From contig CM055868.1 in the NCBI GenBank assembly GCA_029582165.1, positions 17,910,391 to 17,974,390 on the forward strand: a stretch of DNA of 64,000 nucleotides, written 5' to 3'. The DNA comes from Portulaca oleracea (taxonomy: Eukaryota > Streptophyta > Magnoliopsida > Caryophyllales > Portulacaceae). The notes under the pieces were generated by a model, which did not search any database, was not told where the DNA came from, and saw only the letters and a program-made list of their open reading frames with translations. The translations under genes and the position numbers were made by a program. Numbering within the stretch: the stretch's first letter is position 1; each line of letters starts with the position of its first letter. Below, piece after piece: positions 56,940 to 64,000 of the stretch.

Positions 56940-59900
56940 TGTAAACCCCCAGAAAATCCGAGTATAATTACCGTTACGCCGTTAGTATTATTTTATGTCT
57001 GTTAATTATTTATGTGTTTAAATTGTTAATACTTGAGCTCGTAGGACCGTTGAGGAATTAACAAGGGTAATTTAGTAATTTTCTATATGCATGGGAGAGT
57101 GCATGGAAGTTGGGACAATTTGGTAATTTTATATGCATAATAATTGTATGAATTTATGTGATTAATTATGATATTATTTGATGACAATTATTTTTCATTT
57201 TTTTGAGAATAAAAAAATGTATATTTATTTAATTTCCAATTTACTATCTTTGGCTTGTAGCAAAATTTAGTTACGTTATATTATATTTTTGGCATATTTG
57301 ATTAGTATTAGTAATCCCCTAATATTTCCAAACCCTAGTCACAAACCCTGACTTCCCTCTCTCTCTTCCTCCTCCCTCTGCCGTCCATCTGATAACCGCC
57401 ACCCAGCCACCAGCGCCCTCTGCTGCCGCCACCCAGCCACCAGCGCCCTCTGCTGCCGCCACCATGTAGGTCGCCGCAACCACCGCACCGACCGCCGCCC
57501 CTCTTTCTCTCTCAGTTTTCTATCTCTCGTCCCTCACTCTCACCCCATGTGTCTGCCTCACTGTGCGAGTGTGCATCACCACCAACCGCCACCCAGCCGC
57601 AGCTGAGCGTCACCGTCGACTCCCGGACGTCGGCCGACTGCCGCACGACTTGTCCCGCCACCACAGTCGCCGTCGCACGCCGCCAGACGCGAGGGCGAGG
57701 GCACCGCTGCTTTTGTCGCTGCTACTACTGGGAACCGTCGCTGCTCGAATTCCGATCACCAACCCTAGTCAACGCTGCCCCACCGTCCGACGACCGCCCC
57801 GACACCGCTGCCGCCGTCGTCCGCTTGCCCTGCCAGTTGTCTTGCTGAATCGTGCGTAAACCCTAAAACCTTCTATCTGTTTAGTTGTCACCATTCTGAG
57901 TATGTTATTACTATTATGTTTTATTATGATTACTTCTCTTATAATTTGGTTTTTGTATTGCCAACATATTAGGCGTATGATTAGGATACTATTATGATTA
58001 GGGTTAGTGGTATACTCTGTTTTATAAATTTTGTATGCTTGTAAGTATGTCTACTGTTCGTATGTGATTGATTAGGAGTGAGATTATTTAGTTACAATCT
58101 GAGTAATTTGCGTCTTGTTAGTAATATCATCATGCTTAGGTTTATTGATTAGTATTATTGTCATGTGGATGTTATGAACTAGAATATTAGTGTAACCTGG
58201 GTATTTGTGATTCATTAGTACTAGTATCATGTTTAGGGCTCGGTTCTGTCGTTAGTTTGATTTCATGCGTTATAAGGGAGTAATGATACATGTGTTTAAG
58301 TTTTAAATAGCGTTGCGTTTAATTCTCAAATTATTTGACGATTTCAAGTTTTAAATTTGGAACTTTTAATTATTTTGAGAGTTATAAGTATTATTATTAT
58401 ATTACGATTTTAAACGAAGTAATTCTAAATTTTCCTTGTTCCTTATGAAAATTAAATTATATTATGTTTAGTAAAGTTTCGGTCTTTGATGAGGAAATCG
58501 TATCTGTATTGATTTTTGTAATACATTGCATTTTATTATGAGTTTTATCGTTTTTCTCCTACTTAGAAACGATTTAGATTTTTTTGTGATGAGTGAAGGT
58601 TTAGTACCCTTGCTGTGTGTGGTTTATTTCCATAAGGTTCGATGCCGAAAATTTGAGTTTTATTGTGATCTTTATGGTTGGTTTTTAAGAAAATGTTTAC
58701 TTTGAAATTTAATGTGTTTATGTGAGAATTTGGTGTCACCTTGAGTATAGTTTGACCTTGGATGTGTTAGGGGATGAAAGGGAAAGTACTTGACCTAAAG
58801 TGGACTGTTTAGAGACTTAATTTAGGGTCTTGGAATGGTTTGATTGGAATTAGGATCGAAAAACCCAAAATAGAAACGAGTCTATTTGGATAAAATTTAT
58901 GAGTCGTACGATATCGATCACCATTTATTGTGTAGTTAATATTTAGCCCTACCTTTTGGTCTGGAAATACCTTAGGATGTTAGCTTTCATAGGAATTTTA
59001 CGGATCGGGATTTGGAGGTATATATTCTGAGTTACAACCCAAATGACGCACCTAGGTCAGAACTAGACAGGTTCTGTAATTGGCTGTTTTTGAGGACCTT
59101 AGAAGGTGTTTTAGGTCTCGGAATCAACATAAGAGTTTTAGTAGACATCCCGAGGTTTCCAGAAAGTCCAAAACCGTACCCATAGGATGTCGGGAAGTTA
59201 TGTTATGACTCGTTTTATCCAGACGTTGCAATCTGTCCAGTTATTTTTTTCTTTTGAATAAATGTGTTGTTATGTGTAAATTATTCAATTGATTGTCATA
59301 TGGATGTGTTGTGATATGTGATAGTTTGATAATGTGAGATATGTTTAAAATGTTAATTTATGATTGATGGGAACGTTATAGTGTTCCTAGGGGTGGGTTA
59401 GGAAGAAATTAGATTGCGTTAACTTCGTACGACACGTTTTTAATTTTAGAAATTTCGTTATTTCTAGGCGCGTTCTAAACCGTTCGATCTAGTGTGCTCA
59501 AGTGTGTTCTGAAGTAAGGAGAAGAATTGTGAGGTAATGTCTATGTCCTAATGCCCTTGTGGATGCGTTTTATGTGTTTTATGGTTTTACTATATTTTGG
59601 AAATTGCATCCCGAAAGGGGATTTTATTGTAAAATTGGCTGTCTGATTGGATATTGTTATGTTTCTTTTAGTTGGAAAAATGTGGACAGTCGTTTACGTG
59701 TGATTTGGAAATGGTTTTGAAAATTTGGGATTAGATTGGTTTTGATTGTTTGAGTTGGATTGGTACGATGTTAAACCTGATTAATAAATTAAACGTGACG
59801 TAAATGCGGGTTCGGGCAACACCCCTGAAGACCAGGTTCTCGGCATCCTGTAGGGGGGTTGTCAAGAGATCAGGGATGCCTGATAGGTGCTACTTCAACG

Positions 59901-60536
59901 GGGTTAGTTTTATGCACGTGTATGAAATGGATGGTCATCCGTATGATTGAGATTGTGATTTATTGAGATTGATATTGAGATTGAGATTGTGATATGATTA
60001 TAGCGAAGTCATTGGACTTCGAGGGCCAAATAAGCAAGGTCCGCCCGCTTAATAATTCTGAAAGATGGTTATGGTTGGTTGGGAAAGAAAGTGCTTGTGA
60101 AATGATTTGACTTGTTCACTTCTCCCCCAAAAAAATGAATTGAAATGAATTTTAAATTGTTTTAACGGTTAGGGGTAGACATTATTGAGTCCTCCTCATG
60201 TTTTTAAATGCTTTGTTTTCAGGTGAAGAGTTCTGTAATAGGAACGGGTTCTAGAAGTGAGGACATCGAAGCTAGTCTTGAGAATAAGTTTAGTTTAAGT
60301 TTAGAACTGTGTTCGTAATGCTTAGTTTGTGATGTTCTAGAATTTGAAAGTCTTTTGTTTATTAAATTGAAGTAATTAATGATTAGCTGTTAGTTTTTCC
60401 TTTCTTGCCTTGTATTCCTGATGGCATGGGAACGCTTCAATTAAAAAGAAGAAAAAAAATGAGTCTTCCGCTGTTAATGTTAGTCAACGTTTGACTTTGA
60501 CCGTTAAGTTTAGAATCAAATTTCCGGGGCGTTACA
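56940..60536 (+). repeat. 3' LTR of deletion derivative, 3.6 kb
   Basis: Its last 940 bases match the 5' LTR remnant closely. 57310-57850 contains AAACCCTA/CAAACCCTG words followed by a CT-rich and then GC-rich tract, in the same relative place as in the other chromovirus LTRs. The overlapping frames there (57549-57859) are low-complexity Arg/Pro/Thr and not genes. Confidence 0.85.
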
Positions 60537-63500
60537 GTTAATTTATCCTGTAAAATTATATTTTTTAATTTAGATTTTCAGATCTCAGAGAAATAAATTC
60601 GTTGCTGTTTATTCCGTTATTTTGCATGTTTTACCCCTTTATTCTATGACTTTTTGTTTGTTCCTAATAACTAAATCAGGTTTATTCTTATGTTTTTTTA
60701 ATCTTTTATTAGAATTTATGTCTTTTTATCATTTTAGTTATTTTTGTTTATAAGTTGAAACAAAAATATAAAAATTAGGAATAAAAATAAAGACCTAAGC
60801 TAATTCCTAATTCTTCAGCCCAATTTCCCCTTTCCCCTCTTCCTTCACTCGGCCCAACCATCAACTCCTAAACCCACATACTCTTCTCCCTTTTTGTCCC
60901 TCTCGGCCAAGCTACCCACATACCCCAGCCCACCTAATTTCACCCCCACAGCCCACCTAATTCCACCTAAGCCCAAAACCCCTAATACCCACTACCCATC
61001 CCCGCCAAACCCTACAGCCTAACCCAATTCCCCATTTTCCCCTTTCTTTCTTTTCCAATTAATTTCCCCTAACCCAAATCCATTTACCCTAATCCCTATT
61101 CTCTAATTTCTTTTTCCCCTCTTCACTTTCCCTTTTTCTTTCGTCCCTTTCCCTATTTCACTCTCTTGTCCTCTTCTTCCCCTTTCTGCAGACAACCCAG
61201 AAACATACTCCACCACCACACCATCTTCTCATCCCTTCTCTCATCTCAATCTCACCTCATCTCATCTCAATATCTCTTCTTCTTCTCTTCTCCATTCCAT
61301 ATTCTCGCGATATATCCCCACCTCACTCACTCTCCTTCTCTTGTTTGTTGCAGATTTGGAGCAGAGAAAGTACAATGGAATTGGAGGTCATCGACGCATA
61401 CACCACCACCATTGCATACTCAGAGCCAATTTTCAGAGATTGTCTAGGCCGAATCTTGACCGTTCGATTCGAGGAGATTCAAGGGCCAAGATGCGAGATT
61501 GAGTGATGAAGATCGAGTATATAAAAGAGAGAAGGCCGATTTTGATGAGGGATGGTTGGTTTTGGGGAAAGTGACGCCCCTAGCCTTCCATCCAATCGTA
61601 GGGTTAGTGTTATGGATAAAATTTTCGGGAATTTTCGAAATTGTTTACTAATTTTCCTTTAATTTTCGGATTAACAGAAAAGTATAATTGTTTACTTTTC
61701 TAAATTTTATTCTAATTTTTGAAATTTGATAAAAATATGAAATTTTTACAGTAGCATATTGGATGAACCTACTGTATGGGAAAATTATAAAATTATATTT
61801 TTAAACTTATCGGACTATTATTATTTATTTTCCTCTTAAACGAAGAATTAAAAAGTTTAATTCCCTAAATTTTTACAATCTTTTAGAAATTGTTAAAATT
61901 CTGGAAAATATTCATATTGGGTTATTAGATAACACTATGATATGAAATCTTTTAATTCGATAAGTTTTGATATTTTTATTTAAGTTTTTCATTCACGAAA
62001 TTAACCGAAACTGGGATCCAACATGGACCGTGTTGCCAGCAGTTTTAGTGAATTCGTGTATTTTTTTTAGGGTTTGTAATTAATTTTAGAAATTAATTAT
62101 TAAATCGTATTACTACTAAATCAGATAATGGGCATAAAATCTATTATTTTGTAATGTTTAGGAAACTTACAATATCTTTGAAAGATATAATATCTTTTAG
62201 ACTCCTTGATTTTAGGATAGTCAAGTATTTTGTATGTATAGGTATAAAATCCTAAATCTGTTTAGGTAACTAAGATAAAATTTAGATTTTATTTATTAAT
62301 CATGCAAACCTTTAGAAAATTTTATTTAGTATTTATTTCCTTATGTGTTATATTGCAATTATATATATGCCTTTATAATTTGTTATTTAAGCATGTGTTA
62401 TATTTGATATAATTATTACAATATTACATGTTTGCATGTGCTTCTAGTATGGCCATAGATAGTCGGTTTTACCGGTCTGCGTACCGGGTTGGGTGAAATA
62501 CGGTCTGCGTAGCGTCGTTGAATTAATTTTTAAATTTAATTTTCAGTTAAGTTTATTTTTTTAATTCATGTAAGGCCTCAATTGTGAGGTACACTTTGTA
62601 AATTTGTTGTAATTGGAGACAACAAGTTGAGTGGGAGCCCAACAGCAATGGATTTGGTGATTCGAGTGGGAGCCCATCCAATGAAGTTGCAAGACCCAAG
62701 AAGGTTTTCTTGAAGACTGTCAAGGCTTAGTTAAATTAGTTTGATTAAGTCTAGGTGGCCATGCTAGAGGTTTTATTTATGCTTTAAGTTTGTTATAACA
62801 TGTTGTTTTATTATGCCTTTTATGTTTTTCGAAAGAGTTCACCTAAAATTGCATGCTTAGGATAATAAAACCTACTCTCAAAATTGAATTATTGCTCAAC
62901 CTATCGAAACACCACTTAGATGGATAAATAAAGAAAGCCAAAGCGAATTATTTGTCCATCATTAATAAGTAGGGTGGGAGTTAGGTCAATTCAAACTGGC
63001 TATCAAAATAATTTTGGGCCAAGAGCAGAGGAAGAGAAATATTGTATTCGATACAAATTTCTTGCCAAGAGTCATTTTGAATGATCGATCATAAGATGAT
63101 CCACCAAAGATATCATGAGATCGAGTTTTGTTGGGCCAAAGTCCACTTGAGCCCATGCGTCTTGTGGGTCTTGGTAAATTAAAACACTAAATGAGAGTTG
63201 ATAAAGTGTTTTGATTTGAAATTAAATTAGTTTAATTTCTTTTGATGAATAATAATTAAAATGAACCAACTTGTCTCGTGGAATTATTTATGTCTTTTCA
63301 CTCAAACATCCACCACTAATAAAATATTGTTTTCTCCTTGAGAAAGAGAAAAAACAATTAACACCAATTCCTTAATTGGCATTGCCATCGCAAGATTGTC
63401 TTGAAGGCTATTAAAAGAAACATGTTTTTGATATAACATTGAGCTAGGCATCAATATTAAGAGGTCAATCAAGCCAAATGAATACATGTAGTGTCATAGT

Positions 63501-64000
63501 ATTCATACAATTTTAACTTCAAAATGTTTGAAGATTAGAGGAAGGATTTCAATATTACCAACTCAAAATCAAGTTCATCGAGTTGATAAATATGAAACCA
63601 ATAACCAGATAGTCTCGGTTGAGCTGGATGAAAGCCAATTGATGGCGCTCATGTTCTGAAATAATTTGACTATTTTAAAACATGAGAAACCTCGGATCCC
63701 CTTTAGCCAAAAGATTGGCGACCAAAGATAGTCTTTTAGTCAAAGGAAAAATAAAGATTTAAGAAATCTATTAAAGACAAGAAGTCAAAGGAAAGGTAAG
63801 AACAAACAGTTTTGCATACCCAACCAATGACAGCAATTGGTTATCAACCAGATCATGTATGACACTGGGAGCGTGAATAACTATAAGGAAGACTTGAGAT
63901 ATGATTTCAATTCTAGGCAAATGCGTATATGATACACACTACCCTTATTAAACCCACTTTGAGTATAAGATACCGGCTGTGAAACTCGCATTTATGCAAG
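60537..64000. other. unassigned non-coding DNA, probably LTR-element interior
   Basis: No gene supported. 60780-61550 is CT-rich, like a 5'-UTR or LTR transcript leader. A diverged copy of the copia LTR dyad (CAACATGGACCGTGTTG) sits at about 62021, and 62460-62720 has short repeats (GGTCTGCGTA twice; GAGTGGGAGCCCA twice). Frames at 61166-61447 and 63302-63487 lack recognisable domains. The stretch may be the interior of the copia-type element at 36007. Confidence 0.4.

Larger units (their letters stand above)
55285..60536 (+). mobile_element. deletion derivative of a related chromovirus
   Basis: Plus-strand element. The 5' LTR lacks its beginning (55285-56290 remains), the primer site TGGTATCAGAGCT is at 56294-56306, the internal region is only about 650 bp, and the 3' LTR is complete (56940-60536, TGTAAACCCCC to GGGGCGTTACA). 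LTR layout, primer site and polypurine words match the chromovirus at 36920-54698, but the LTR sequence is clearly diverged. The remaining LTR parts are near-identical to each other. The 5' flank is truncated, so no duplication can be checked. Confidence 0.82.

Noticed and set aside
60780..61550. Host gene 5' region suggested by a CT-rich, leader-like stretch
   Set aside because: No open frame with a recognisable domain follows, and neighbouring words match LTR-element interior DNA.
63302..63487. 61-codon minus-strand frame near the window end
   Set aside because: No recognisable domain, flanked by stops, in AT-rich non-coding DNA.

Overview
This window is plant nuclear DNA from a flowering plant, most likely a eudicot. 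The signs are one intact intronless CYP74A allene oxide synthase gene, plant-type LTR retrotransposons (copia, and gypsy including a chromovirus), plant L1-type LINEs, hAT, Mutator-like and MITE elements, and long AT-rich stretches with TA, GA and TAA microsatellites. I see no rRNA gene, tRNA gene, CRISPR array or organellar gene. The species cannot be fixed from the sequence.

Layout. 1-8982: left-pointing Ty3/gypsy element (broken gag, primer-binding site, about 1.4 kb LTR). Its LTR is split by a hAT-like element (2548-8488) whose TA microsatellite holds a near full-length LINE (2829-8081). 9936-11777: solo LTR. 12272-15191: second hAT-like element, again with a LINE (minus strand) in its TA tract. 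15243-18012: three Mutator-like long-inverted-repeat elements, one carrying what looks like a captured gene fragment. 18253-19175: MITEs. 19628-21199: AOS, the only host gene I can support. 21362-23240: AT-rich MITE-like block and a degenerate repeat array. 23869-29527: gag-only copia element, itself hit by a hAT-like and a small inverted-repeat element. 29851-35190: MITEs and more inverted-repeat elements. 36007 to at least 55284, and probably to the window end: a copia-type LTR with non-coding internal DNA, broken by a 17.8-kb minus-strand chromovirus (36920-54698). One LTR of that chromovirus is split by a 4.9-kb gag-protease-only element (38706-43582). 55285-60536: deletion derivative of a related chromovirus. 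60537-64000: unassigned, essentially non-coding.

Overall this is one jasmonate-pathway gene in a gene-poor, nested-transposon landscape. Boundaries are unusually well supported: target-site duplications (5 bp for LTR elements, 8 bp for hAT-like, 9 bp for two Mutator-like) could be read for most insertions, and in two cases an unoccupied paralogous LTR shows the site before insertion. The most striking unexplained pattern is that at least three unrelated LTR families carry clusters of short GC-rich dyad-symmetric motifs directly upstream of their TATA boxes. Two of those families share the same 14-bp motif in opposite orientation.
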